DNA of 64,000 bases from a bacterium (lineage in GTDB: Bacteria; UBA10199; 2-02-FULL-44-16; JAAZCA01), in assembly GCA_021810905.1 (NCBI GenBank), contig JAJZQH010000009.1, forward strand, positions 62,001 to 126,000, in the 5' to 3' direction. Below are positions 18,240 to 26,338 of this stretch, piece after piece. Each line of letters starts with the position of its first letter. The first letter of the stretch is position 1. Under the pieces are notes generated by a model. It saw nothing but the letters and a program-made list of their open reading frames with translations, was not told where the DNA came from and did no database searches. A program made the translations under genes and the position numbers.

Positions 18240-19460
18240 ATGCCTACATTTTACTACAAGGCCAGGGACCGCGAGGGCGTGCTCATCACCGGCGAGATCG
18301 AGGCCGTAACGGCCGAAGAACTCAAGGAAGCGCTCTTCACGGAAGGGATGATACCCCTGGATGTCCACGAAGTGAAAAAGGGAGTTCTCTCTCTCAATAT
18401 TTCGGATATCTTCGGCAGGGTCAAAGACGAAGAGGTAATGATCTTCACGCGGCAGTTCTACACGCTCTTCAAGGCCGGCGTCAGCATGGATACGATATTG
18501 AGCGCCATGGCCAAGCAGATGAAGGGTACGGTCCTGCGCAATGCGCTCGTGCGCGTTCGCGCCGACGTGGCGGCGGGCGCGACGCTCGCGCAGGCGTTCG
18601 GCAGGCATCCGAAGATATTCAACGAGATGTACGTCTCGATGCTGGCGGCCGGCGAGGAGGCCGGTATCCTTGAGGAGGTCCTCAAAAACCTCTCAGAGCT
18701 GCTCGTGAAGGAGTACGAGATTCGCAAGAACATCAAAGGCGCCACGCTCTATCCGAAGATAGTATTCACGGTGCTCGTGCTTGCGGTCACGTTTCTCATG
18801 ATGTTCGTCGTGCCCAGGTTCGTGGATTTCTACGGCCGATACAGCGCGGAACTGCCGCTCCCCACTAAAATATTAATAGCGGTCAGCACGGCCGTCCGCG
18901 GGTACTGGTATATTATCGCCGCCGTGGTGATCGCCGCCTATCTCATGTTCAGACGCTATTACAAGACGCAGGTAGGGCGCCTCAGGATCGACAAACTCAA
19001 GCTCAAGCTGCCGGTCTTCGGCGATCTCAATCTCAAGGTAGCCAACGCGCGGTTCGGGCACATCATGGCTGCACTCTATCGCAGCGGGCTGGCCATGCCG
19101 CGCAGTCTCGAAGTCGTGGCCGACGTGATCGAGAACACGGCGTTTTCCCAGGAAGTCCGTCTTATTCGCGATCAGATACAGCGTGGCGCAGCGCTTTCCG
19201 AGGCGATTTCGCGGCAGACCTGCTTCCCGCCGGTGGTAGTCGAGACTACCGCGGTGGGCGAGCGGGCTGGCGCTTTGGGCGACATGCTGTCTACAGTGGC
19301 GGATCACTTTGACACGGAGGTCGACCACACCATCAAGAACCTGACGACTCTGCTGGAGCCGTTCCTGTTGGTGGCGATCTTCGGCATGGTGGCGCTGCTT
19401 GCGCTTGCCATATTCCTGCCGATCTGGAATCTCTCGACGGTCATCAGCAACAGAGGTTAA
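18240..19460 (+). CDS. pilC: Type IV pilus inner-membrane platform protein PilC (GspF family)
   Basis: The 406-residue protein has two GspF domains (about 70-190 and 270-395), each with the FTRQFYTLFKAG-type or FGHIMAALYRSG-type helix bundle, and three membrane segments. It starts TFYYKARDREG, as usual for the family. PilC forms the platform that couples PilB and PilT to pilin insertion. It lies directly after pilB, which is the normal arrangement. Confidence 0.95.
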   Translation: MPTFYYKARDREGVLITGEIEAVTAEELKEALFTEGMIPLDVHEVKKGVLSLNISDIFGRVKDEEVMIFTRQFYTLFKAGVSMDTILSAMAKQMKGTVLRNALVRVRADVAAGATLAQAFGRHPKIFNEMYVSMLAAGEEAGILEEVLKNLSELLVKEYEIRKNIKGATLYPKIVFTVLVLAVTFLMMFVVPRFVDFYGRYSAELPLPTKILIAVSTAVRGYWYIIAAVVIAAYLMFRRYYKTQVGRLRIDKLKLKLPVFGDLNLKVANARFGHIMAALYRSGLAMPRSLEVVADVIENTAFSQEVRLIRDQIQRGAALSEAISRQTCFPPVVVETTAVGERAGALGDMLSTVADHFDTEVDHTIKNLTTLLEPFLLVAIFGMVALLALAIFLPIWNLSTVISNRG

Positions 19461-19477
19461 CGCATGAGAGGTGAATC

Positions 19478-19846
19478 ATGGGCAAGACGAAGAGATCGTC
19501 GTTTGAGTTCGTCGTGATCGCGGCCGTAGTCGTGCTCACGCTCGTCATGGCTGTTTCGCTCTATGCGGCTCGCGCGAAAGTCGTGAAGGGAGACCTGCTG
19601 CTCAATGAACTGGGGATGTTGCGCTCTTCGCTCATGACCTACAAGCTTGTGAACCATAAAAGCGCCCAGGATCTCAAACAGCTTTCGACGGAATATTATG
19701 AGGTCGGAGGAGAAAAAAAAACATATATAGATAGCCTGCCCGTCAATAAGGCCGGCGTTGTAGTCGATCCGTTCGGCAATCCTTACAAATATGATCCTGC
19801 AAACGGTTGGGTGTCGAGTACAACGCAGGGCTTTGAGCGGTGGTGA
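19478..19846 (+). CDS. Pseudopilin-like membrane protein without a classical prepilin site (copy 1)
   Basis: This 122-residue protein has one N-terminal membrane helix (about 10-29) and a small soluble domain ending VVDPFGNPYKYDPANGWV, which is the GspG-type calcium-loop region. It lacks the GFTLIE cleavage motif; FEFVVIAAVV stands in its place. A clear paralogue follows after 15 bases. Position between pilC and the major pilin suggests an accessory inner-membrane pilin relative. The name MshF-like could fit by position, but I do not recognise a precise family. Confidence 0.6.
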   Translation: MGKTKRSSFEFVVIAAVVVLTLVMAVSLYAARAKVVKGDLLLNELGMLRSSLMTYKLVNHKSAQDLKQLSTEYYEVGGEKKTYIDSLPVNKAGVVVDPFGNPYKYDPANGWVSSTTQGFERW

Positions 19847-19861
19847 ATAAAAGGGGGAAAG

Positions 19862-20227
19862 ATGAAGAAAGAAAACGTGAGACTGGTTGTGCTTATAGCC
19901 TTACTCTGCCTCGCTATTTTCGCGCTCGGGCTCATTCTCAAGATGGAGAAGAGGTCGGCCGATCAGATGGTTATGCAATATCAGCTGCAGGCCATACGTA
20001 CCTCAGTGAACCTCTTTAAGGCTATCGAGAAAAGAAATCCCGCGAGCTTCAAGGAGCTTGCCGCAGCGCGATTCAGTTTCCCGGGTGAGAGCGAAGAGCG
20101 GCATTTTCTCGAAGGCGTACAAATGGACAATAACGGTGAGGCGCGCGATCCTTTCGGAAATAAATATATATATGATCCGGTGAGCGGATGGGTAAGGAGC
20201 AATACGGCCGGTTATTTCAACTGGTGA
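19862..20227 (+). CDS. Pseudopilin-like membrane protein without a classical prepilin site (copy 2)
   Basis: This 121-residue protein is a paralogue of the preceding gene: one membrane helix (about 7-25), a predicted amphipathic stalk, and the same ending, RDPFGNKYIYDPVSGWVRSNTAGYFNW in pattern (DPFGNxYxYDPxxGWV). It has no prepilin peptidase motif. The ATG is preceded by AAAGGGGGAAAG. The pair probably forms a heteromeric partner for the pilus platform or secretin. This is inference. Confidence 0.6.
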   Translation: MKKENVRLVVLIALLCLAIFALGLILKMEKRSADQMVMQYQLQAIRTSVNLFKAIEKRNPASFKELAAARFSFPGESEERHFLEGVQMDNNGEARDPFGNKYIYDPVSGWVRSNTAGYFNW

Positions 20228-20259
20228 TGAGGTTTGTAGTCCCCATTCCAATCAATTTC

Positions 20260-20288
20260 TGGACAAAGTATTTATAGAGAATTATAAT
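20260..20288 (+). promoter_or_regulatory. Strong promoter of the major pilin gene
   Basis: TGGACA (20260-20265), spacer 17, TATAAT (20283-20288). The predicted transcript begins near 20295 and leaves a leader of about 57 bases before the pilin start. A separate strong promoter is expected for a major pilin. Confidence 0.7.
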
Positions 20289-20351
20289 TATTTCACTGAT
20301 GAATGACTTGTTTTGAGTGTATCAATAATAGACAATCCAAAGGGGGAATAT

Positions 20352-20732
20352 ATGAATCGCAAAGGTTTTACGCTGATCGAATTGGTTCTGGTGATCGCAA
20401 TACTTGGAATACTCGCGGTTTCCGCACTTCCTCATTTCATCAATATCTCCAGCCAGGCCAACGTGGCGGCCAGGGATGGCGTGGTAGGCGCCGTGCGTTC
20501 GGGTATCGCGCTGACGCGTGCCCAGAACCTGGTGGCCGGAGGGGCCGGAGATCCGCCTGCAACGCTTGATTCAGATGCAGCTGCTGGCGCATGCGCCACG
20601 TGTTTCAGCTCGGTGCTGCAGAATCCCCTTGGCGCTGACAGCGGCTGGAACCATCCTGCGACTAACAACTACCTGCATACAGGAACCGGTTCCACGATTG
20701 TGTACAATGCGGCCAACGGTACGTTCCAGTGA
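20352..20732 (+). CDS. Major type IV prepilin (MshA-like)
   Basis: The start is ATG 20352, with AAAGGGGGA upstream. The 126-residue prepilin has a five-residue leader, MNRKG, cut before FTLIELVLVIAILGIL, with Glu at position 5 of the mature form. The C-terminal domain carries two cysteines (CATCF), possibly a disulfide. Its own promoter, leading position and downstream hairpin make it the likely major subunit. The prepilin peptidase is not in this window. Confidence 0.85.
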   Translation: MNRKGFTLIELVLVIAILGILAVSALPHFINISSQANVAARDGVVGAVRSGIALTRAQNLVAGGAGDPPATLDSDAAAGACATCFSSVLQNPLGADSGWNHPATNNYLHTGTGSTIVYNAANGTFQ

Positions 20733-20784
20733 TCTGATCAGCCTGCCGGTATGGGACTTGCCGGCTTTTCGTTGGTGTTGGGAG

Positions 20785-20823
20785 AGGGGAATCAAAGGCA
20801 GGCGCCTTCGGTTCCCCTTTCTA
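20785..20823 (+). terminator. Hairpin after the major pilin, probable partial terminator
   Basis: AGGGGAA (20785-20791) pairs with TTCCCCT (20112 bases into the same unit, 20812-20818). Between them AAGGC (20795-20799) pairs with GCCTT (20804-20808). A T-rich stretch follows. It lies between the pilin stop and the first minor pilin, so it could lower expression of the downstream genes. Confidence 0.55.
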
Positions 20824-20850
20824 TTTGCATGTTCTTAGCGGAGATCAGTG

Positions 20851-21357
20851 ATGAGGGGGAAGGGTTTTACGTCCGTACAGCTGGTAATCGTGCTGCTCCT
20901 CCTGGCGGCGACGTCGGTCTTTGCCGCGATCGCCGTCCATGGTGCGGTGACGACCTTCAAGCTGAATTCTGCGGCGGCCAGGATGATTGCCGACGTCGAG
21001 TACGCGCGTAACCTCGCTTGCACGCACGGTGAATGGTATGGAATACTGTTTCAGATAAATCCCACGAATCACTACAGCGTCTACAAAACCGACGGCATCG
21101 CGGACACGAACGTCGTTGACCCGGTCAACCCATCGCAGTCATTGGTAGTCGACGTGGCCGGATCGTTGGGAGGCGTGGTCATAGGAGCGGTCAACGTCGC
21201 AGGCGGAAACAAGGTGGAATTCAATCCCCTTGGAATTCCTTACGACGACAAAAACGGCGCACCTCTTGCTGCGGCCGGCACTGTTACGCTCTCATACGGC
21301 GGCTCTCAGAAGGTGATCGAGATAAAGAAGAATACGGGGAGGGTGGGCGTGCAATGA
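20851..21357 (+). CDS. Minor pseudopilin, GspH/FimT-like, with Gln at position 5
   Basis: The start is ATG 20851 (GGAGA six bases upstream). The leader MRGKG is followed by FTSVQLVIVLLLLAATS. The usual Glu at mature position 5 is Gln here, which matters because that Glu normally neutralises the N-terminal amine of the next subunit. The body has the GspH-type EYARNLACTHGEWYGI. It overlaps the next gene as ATGA. Confidence 0.75.
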   Translation: MRGKGFTSVQLVIVLLLLAATSVFAAIAVHGAVTTFKLNSAAARMIADVEYARNLACTHGEWYGILFQINPTNHYSVYKTDGIADTNVVDPVNPSQSLVVDVAGSLGGVVIGAVNVAGGNKVEFNPLGIPYDDKNGAPLAAAGTVTLSYGGSQKVIEIKKNTGRVGVQ

Positions 21358-21752
21358 AGCGCATCTCATCGCGAAGGGGTTTTTCCCTCATCGAGGCAAT
21401 TCTTGCCACGGTGCTCCTCGCAGCCTCGTTCATCTCAATTTCGTTCCTCCTCTCCAATACCACTCTCTCAAACTACGACCTGGATGTGTCCACAACCGCC
21501 GTTCTCCTGGCGCAGCAGAGGATGGAGCAGACGACGGCAAAGAGTTTTGAGGATATAGCAAGCGTATCGCAGACCAATTTCAGCGGAAACTTCGCGAACT
21601 ATAATTATGAAGTGCTCGTGGATTACGTGGACCCGGCGAACCTGGACGCGTCCGTTGCCGGACCTACGGACTACAAGAGGATCAGGGTCATCGTAAGGGC
21701 CGGCGGCTGGAACGGTGCGATCACGTTGTACGACATAAAGACAAAACTATGA
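21354..21752 (+). CDS. Minor pseudopilin, PilV/GspI-like
   Basis: This 132-residue protein has the prepilin site RRG|FSLIEAILATVLLAAS and the early LLAQQRMEQ helix seen in GspI/PilV proteins. It overlaps both neighbours by four bases (ATGA). It is probably part of the pilus-priming minor pilin complex. Confidence 0.8.
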   Translation: MKRISSRRGFSLIEAILATVLLAASFISISFLLSNTTLSNYDLDVSTTAVLLAQQRMEQTTAKSFEDIASVSQTNFSGNFANYNYEVLVDYVDPANLDASVAGPTDYKRIRVIVRAGGWNGAITLYDIKTKL

Positions 21753-22219
21753 ATAAGCATAGTGGTTTTTCATTGGTGGAGCTCGTCATTGGCCTCACGG
21801 CAGGTGCTGCCGTCGCGCTCATGGCGTTTATCCTGTTCGCCCCTGCAGAGAACTGGCTTTTCACCCAGTCGAGGCGCTCGGCGATAAACGAGGGTTCCCT
21901 GGCCCTCTCCCGCACGATGAGGGAGACGGGCCGCATCGCGTCTCCGGCTCAGATCACGACCTTCACGGCCGACGATCTTCAATTTACGGACGTAGACAGC
22001 AATGCAATCACGATTCAGATCGTTGGAAACGATCTAATGCTCAATGGCGACGTGCTCGCGCACGACGTCGCCGAATTCGCTTTCACGTATCTTGACAAAG
22101 ACGGCAACGTCACGGCCACGGCCAGTGAGATAAGGGTAGTCAAGGCCATGCTCGTCGTTTCATCGGGTTCGCAGCTCGTGAGGCTGCAGTCGGCGGAACG
22201 CATAAGGAACGCGCCATGA
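21749..22219 (+). CDS. Minor pseudopilin, PilW/GspJ-like
   Basis: This 156-residue protein has the prepilin site HSG|FSLVELVIGLTAGAAVA and a GspJ-like middle part (RRSAINEGSLALSRTMRETGRI). The C-terminal half is beta-rich. It overlaps both neighbours as ATGA, so the minor pilins from 20851 to 23256 form one coupled unit. Confidence 0.8.
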   Translation: MNKHSGFSLVELVIGLTAGAAVALMAFILFAPAENWLFTQSRRSAINEGSLALSRTMRETGRIASPAQITTFTADDLQFTDVDSNAITIQIVGNDLMLNGDVLAHDVAEFAFTYLDKDGNVTATASEIRVVKAMLVVSSGSQLVRLQSAERIRNAP

Positions 22220-23256
22220 ATACGACTGTCTTCAACAGGGGATTGCTACGCCGCCTGTTGCGCGGCGGCAGGGGCGGCTTTGCCATCCTCACCGTCGTCT
22301 TCGTGATAGTCAGCTTCGCCGTCCTTGGAGTAGCGGCGGTATCGATGATCGCCGGTTCTTCAAGGATGGTAATCGATAATTATCAGAGCGCGCAGGCCTT
22401 CTACGTTGCGGAAGCAGGCGTTGCATATGTGGCTGAACAGCTTGCCGCCGACGGCGACTGGTCGGACAATACCGGTTTCACAAAGAACTTCGGGCCGGGC
22501 TCGTTCACCGTCTCATTTCTGAATCAGGGAACGGATGCGGCCACGCTTGAGGTGGCGGGCGCGGTTGGCGGGATTACGAGGCGCGTGCAACAGCAGCTTT
22601 CGGCCGGCGGATTTGCCGCGTTCAGCGACGCGATATATTCCGTGGGCAGCATCTCCGTGTCCGGTTCCGCGTCTGGAACGGTGACGGGATCGATAACCGC
22701 AGGCGGCAGCATTTCCAACGACGGAGGCGTTCTGTTCGATGGAGACGTGGACGATAACCATGAGACCGCCGCGATCCCAATACCCGACTGGGATTATTGG
22801 CAGAATATAGCCGATCACGTGATTGCCGGGAGTTACAACTTCAGCTCCGGCACTTATGACGGTATCTATTACATCACCGAGAGCGTCACGATCAATCGCG
22901 ATGTCACCATCAACGGCACTCTAGTCGTGCGAGGGTCGATATCGTGCGCCGGCAACGGCAATGTTTCGATAATAGCAGCGCCGGGGAATCCAGCCATACT
23001 GACGGAAGAAAGCCTCAATTTTTCGGGCACGTCTGATCTCACAATACAGGGCTGGGTCTTTGCCGTCGGCAGCGCTTCATTTACCGGAAATTCGGACATT
23101 ACGATAGATGGAGGCGTGACCGCCGGCGGAAGTCTTTCGATGAGCGGCAACACGGACGTGGGACTCACGTTCAACGAATCCCTGGCTCCAGGCGCGGGTT
23201 TTAGCGGCGGAGAGCGCGGCGGGGTAACACTTGGGGTCTGGCGGGAAGCATACTGA
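22216..23256 (+). CDS. PilX-like pilus protein with beta-helix-like body
   Basis: This 346-residue protein opens with a basic segment and GGFAILTVVFVIVSFAVLGVAAVSM, and then AQAFYVAEAGVAYV, the usual PilX/PilX_N pattern in which the prepilin site is degenerate. Residues about 145-330 are short beta repeats (GSISVSGSASGTVTGSITAGG and similar, then SDLTIQGWVFAVGSASFTGN), resembling a bactofilin or right-handed beta-helix. It could be a tip or surface-exposed component. Confidence 0.7.
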   Translation: MNTTVFNRGLLRRLLRGGRGGFAILTVVFVIVSFAVLGVAAVSMIAGSSRMVIDNYQSAQAFYVAEAGVAYVAEQLAADGDWSDNTGFTKNFGPGSFTVSFLNQGTDAATLEVAGAVGGITRRVQQQLSAGGFAAFSDAIYSVGSISVSGSASGTVTGSITAGGSISNDGGVLFDGDVDDNHETAAIPIPDWDYWQNIADHVIAGSYNFSSGTYDGIYYITESVTINRDVTINGTLVVRGSISCAGNGNVSIIAAPGNPAILTEESLNFSGTSDLTIQGWVFAVGSASFTGNSDITIDGGVTAGGSLSMSGNTDVGLTFNESLAPGAGFSGGERGGVTLGVWREAY

Positions 23257-23283
23257 CCAGCTTGAGAGTTGGCAGAGAAACTT

Positions 23284-23766
23284 ATGCGTTTTTTAAAAAA
23301 AACAATGTGCGCGAACAAGGCGTTCACTTTGATCGAGATGATCGTCGCCATTGTCATCATGGTCATACTCGCGATCATCGCGGTGACGGTGGCGAATATC
23401 TCCGGCAAGGACGTCGACTCGGTAGCAAAGGTCATGCGTTCGAACATACAGTTCGCGCAGGATCTCGCCATGACACATGGCAGCACTTACGGCTTCCGCA
23501 CCACCTCAGGCACGAATTACGAGATCTACGACGGCGCGCCCGGCTCTCCGGCCACGGATCCGCTTACCGGAGGCAATATGTTGTACAACATTGCGCCGGT
23601 TCAGTTTTTCGGAGGCCTGCAACCGCAGGTCATCTTCCAGCCCGACGGCAAGGCTCAGGTCATAAACGGCGCGGATCAAAATATCAGGATCACGGACGGT
23701 TCCCAGCAGCGCTATATTCAGGTAGAACCGAATACGGGTTTTGTGTGGCTCAAGACAACTCCGTAG
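23284..23766 (+). CDS. Minor pseudopilin, GspH/FimT-like
   Basis: The site ANKA|FTLIEMIVAIVIMVILAII has Ala in place of Gly at -1, which prepilin peptidases tolerate. The body has SNIQFAQDLAMTHGSTYGF, as in GspH/FimT. ATG 23284 is a plausible start, and an in-frame TTG at 23269 would add five residues; neither has a strong ribosome site. The protein is 160 residues from the ATG. Confidence 0.75.
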   Translation: MRFLKKTMCANKAFTLIEMIVAIVIMVILAIIAVTVANISGKDVDSVAKVMRSNIQFAQDLAMTHGSTYGFRTTSGTNYEIYDGAPGSPATDPLTGGNMLYNIAPVQFFGGLQPQVIFQPDGKAQVINGADQNIRITDGSQQRYIQVEPNTGFVWLKTTP

Positions 23767-23774
23767 GAGTCGGC

Positions 23775-24230
23775 ATGAAGAGCAGGCCGCGTTCTGGTAG
23801 AGGATTTACGCTCATCGAATCGGTGCTCGTCATCGTCGTGATAGGCGTCACCTTCCTGGGGCTTGGATACCTCTATGGAAATATAACGCAGCAGGCGCTG
23901 AAGGCCGATCTCACGGTGCTCGCCACGAAGCTCGCAAAGGAAAAGATGGAGGAGCTCATACAGCAGAAGGCGGACAACGGCTACGGCTCGGTCGTGTCGC
24001 AGGGCGCACAGCCGGCCGCGAGCGGTTCGTGGAATTTCAGCAGAAGTGTCGATGTCTCATATGTTAATCCTTCTGATTTATCTACGTCCGTCACGGATAC
24101 CGGTTACAAGAAGGTGGTGATAACTGTCTCGTGGATTGGCAACGGAGGAGGCTCCGCGGCGATTACGACCATGGTCACAAATATGGCGCCGTCCGAAGTC
24201 GTGGGTCCGGGATATCCTCAGTGCCAATGA
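23775..24230 (+). CDS. Minor pseudopilin, PilV/GspI-like (second copy)
   Basis: The start is ATG 23775, with AGGAG five bases upstream and overlapping the previous stop. The 151-residue protein has the prepilin site GRG|FTLIESVLVIVVIGVT and LATKLAKEKMEELIQ, the GspI/MshD-type helix. With the next two genes it forms a second set of minor pilins resembling mshD, mshO and mshP. Confidence 0.8.
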   Translation: MKSRPRSGRGFTLIESVLVIVVIGVTFLGLGYLYGNITQQALKADLTVLATKLAKEKMEELIQQKADNGYGSVVSQGAQPAASGSWNFSRSVDVSYVNPSDLSTSVTDTGYKKVVITVSWIGNGGGSAAITTMVTNMAPSEVVGPGYPQCQ

Positions 24231-24243
24231 TTTGGGAGTTCCG

Positions 24244-24774
24244 ATGACATGCAATGCCGTACATGGCAGACGGGCGGGCTTCACGCTGGTGGAGTCGCTC
24301 CTCTCGATCGTCGTAATCGCCGCCACCGTTATTGCCGCTGGAGAGCTGATGAGCATCGGGCTCGGCTCGTATTCCGTCGTCGTCGACCGGCGCGAGGCAT
24401 TGCAGGATGTGCGGCTCGCGATCAATATGATGACGGGGGAGATTCAGCAGATCGTCGATCCTGCGACCGACATCACCGAGGCGCAACCGACCTCAGTCAC
24501 ATTCAATTCTGCGGGCGGCGGGCAGGTCCGCTATTACGTGCAAGGCGGTCGCCTGTTCAGACAGGATGCGACCGACACTAATACCCTGGCCGATAACGTC
24601 ACGGCCAATACCGGCTTTGAGTATTACACTGCAGGCGGCGCTACTACGTCAAACCCGTCGCTCGTTCATCGCATCCACATAACGGTCGAGGCAAATTCGG
24701 CGCATGGCGCAATCCTGGCGAAGAGCAACGTCTATCTGAGGAATCGCTATTATGACGCATTCACTCAGCAATAA
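24244..24774 (+). CDS. Minor pseudopilin, PilW/MshO-like
   Basis: The start is ATG 24244, with GGGAG upstream; 176 residues. The prepilin site is RAG|FTLVESLLSIVVIAATV. The body (EALQDVRLAINMMTGEIQQIV, RLFRQDAT) matches the GspJ/MshO type. It overlaps the following gene by 23 bases. Confidence 0.8.
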   Translation: MTCNAVHGRRAGFTLVESLLSIVVIAATVIAAGELMSIGLGSYSVVVDRREALQDVRLAINMMTGEIQQIVDPATDITEAQPTSVTFNSAGGGQVRYYVQGGRLFRQDATDTNTLADNVTANTGFEYYTAGGATTSNPSLVHRIHITVEANSAHGAILAKSNVYLRNRYYDAFTQQ

Positions 24775-26251
24775 CAGCCGCGGCATAGGCATCGTCGCAG
24801 TGATGATAATCGTGGTGATGCTCTCGCTGATCGGCGGAGTCATTGCTACTGTCGTAGCCACCGGATCCGTTGCAAAGACGAACGACCTCGTGCGCGAGCA
24901 GGCGTTCGGCCTCGTGCAGGCGGGACTCGAATACGCGCTCAAACGCCTTGATGACGGCGCGGACCCTGACGGAGATACGCGCTATCTGGGCCGGGGGCAA
25001 TTCACGGTCGATTACAATTCAGAAACAGGCGTCATAATAATACATTCAAATGTAAGCGGACTGCAGGCGGCATCTAGTCCCAGTTTCTCCATTCAGGGGC
25101 CTACGTCCGGCAATATGGCCGATTGCCTCACAGTCGATGTCTCGGGCGCGTATCTGCAGAGCTGGTCGCTGGATCGACTTCGCGGCCTCACCCTTCAAAA
25201 CACTTGCAACGGCGATGTTACGATAACCAGCATGACGGTCAGTTGGAGCCCGGACTCCGGCGAACGCATGACGCAGATCAGAATAGAGGGCGACAATGTT
25301 TACACCATCTCTCAACCAGCGCTTCGTTCCGGTGTTTTTGCCGACATAATCGATACGGTAATACCCGCCTGTTCCAGCTTTTCTCTGGACTGGATACGCT
25401 TCAATTCGAACATGGATAACAAAAATTTCACGCTCGTATTCACAATGTCGGACGGCACGACAAAGCAGGCATTCGTGCAGTTCGTTGCGAACAACGAGGC
25501 GGCATGTCTCGACGTCGATCTGACTGCAACCTACGTCGGTTATTCGGGCTATGTGCGTCTTCTCGGTGGGACGCTCACGAATTCGTGCCAGCCTCCCACG
25601 GCGATCCGGCTGACTGGCATGACCGTGAGCTGGACGCCGACCTCGCCAAGTCGCAATATGAACTCAATCAACTTCAATGGCAGCGGCAATGAGTGGTCGG
25701 GCAGCGCGGCCAGCGGCGCGGCTGTTACGCTCACGACCGCGCTCGATCTTGCCGGCGGCGATTCAGCGGACCAGACTTATCTTCAGTTCAGCGACGACAT
25801 GCGCGGCCGTAACTTCACGATCACTTACAGTATGCGGGACGGGACGACCAAGACGGTGGATTTCACAAATATGGCCTCCTGCCTCTCCGTGACTACTGCG
25901 TCTGAGTGTCTTGGCGCTTCAGGCACAGAGCTTCGGAATCAGCTCTGGACAAATACGTGCCAGGAGAGATCGATCGTGGTTCATCGGGCGAGCACAACAT
26001 GGAACGGGTTCAGATCAAGACGCTGGATAAGGCTTGGCGTCAATGGCTCTCAGGTCTGGTCAGGGAGCCGACGATCCGGTCAGACAGCGACTCTCGACGC
26101 GGACGTAACCATTGCCGGGGGCGCAACCGCTACAGTCAACTATTATCGCTTTAACGGCAGCATGACCGGCCGCACTTTTTCCCATGCGATAACGCTTTCC
26201 GACACGAGCAACGTCGCAGTCCCCGGCTTCTCACCTCCCAACTGCCCATGA
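24752..26251 (+). CDS. PilX/MshP-like pilus protein with three cysteine-containing beta domains
   Basis: This 499-residue protein starts SRGIGIVAVMIIVVMLSLIGGV and then REQAFGLVQAGLEYAL, the PilX/MshP signature. After it come three related domains of about 120 residues, beginning near residues 128, 249 and 374. Each starts with CL(T/D/S)V, has NxC about 30 residues on and MTVSWxP or the like, and ends F(T/S)xxxTMSDGTTK in pattern. Paired cysteines suggest disulfides outside the cell. Its size and repeats make it a candidate tip adhesin. No known domain name is claimed. Confidence 0.7.
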   Translation: MTHSLSNNSRGIGIVAVMIIVVMLSLIGGVIATVVATGSVAKTNDLVREQAFGLVQAGLEYALKRLDDGADPDGDTRYLGRGQFTVDYNSETGVIIIHSNVSGLQAASSPSFSIQGPTSGNMADCLTVDVSGAYLQSWSLDRLRGLTLQNTCNGDVTITSMTVSWSPDSGERMTQIRIEGDNVYTISQPALRSGVFADIIDTVIPACSSFSLDWIRFNSNMDNKNFTLVFTMSDGTTKQAFVQFVANNEAACLDVDLTATYVGYSGYVRLLGGTLTNSCQPPTAIRLTGMTVSWTPTSPSRNMNSINFNGSGNEWSGSAASGAAVTLTTALDLAGGDSADQTYLQFSDDMRGRNFTITYSMRDGTTKTVDFTNMASCLSVTTASECLGASGTELRNQLWTNTCQERSIVVHRASTTWNGFRSRRWIRLGVNGSQVWSGSRRSGQTATLDADVTIAGGATATVNYYRFNGSMTGRTFSHAITLSDTSNVAVPGFSPPNCP

Positions 26252-26284
26252 CGACATAATATGCTGAATTATCAGAATTATTCT

Positions 26285-26313
26285 TTGCCTGCCTGCTAAA
26301 AAATCAGTATACT
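26285..26313 (+). promoter_or_regulatory. Probable promoter of the exeA-pilMNOPQ operon
   Basis: TTGCCT (26285-26290), spacer 17, TATACT (26308-26313), 25 bases before the start codon at 26339. It would drive the second half of the pilus cluster. Confidence 0.6.
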
Positions 26314-26338
26314 GCGTCCCAAAAAACAGGGGGGGAAT

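Noticed and set aside
23262-23774. N-terminal extension of the second PilV-like gene in the frame open from 23262
   Set aside because: It runs through the preceding pseudopilin gene in another frame; ATG 23775 has a good ribosome site and a normal prepilin leader.
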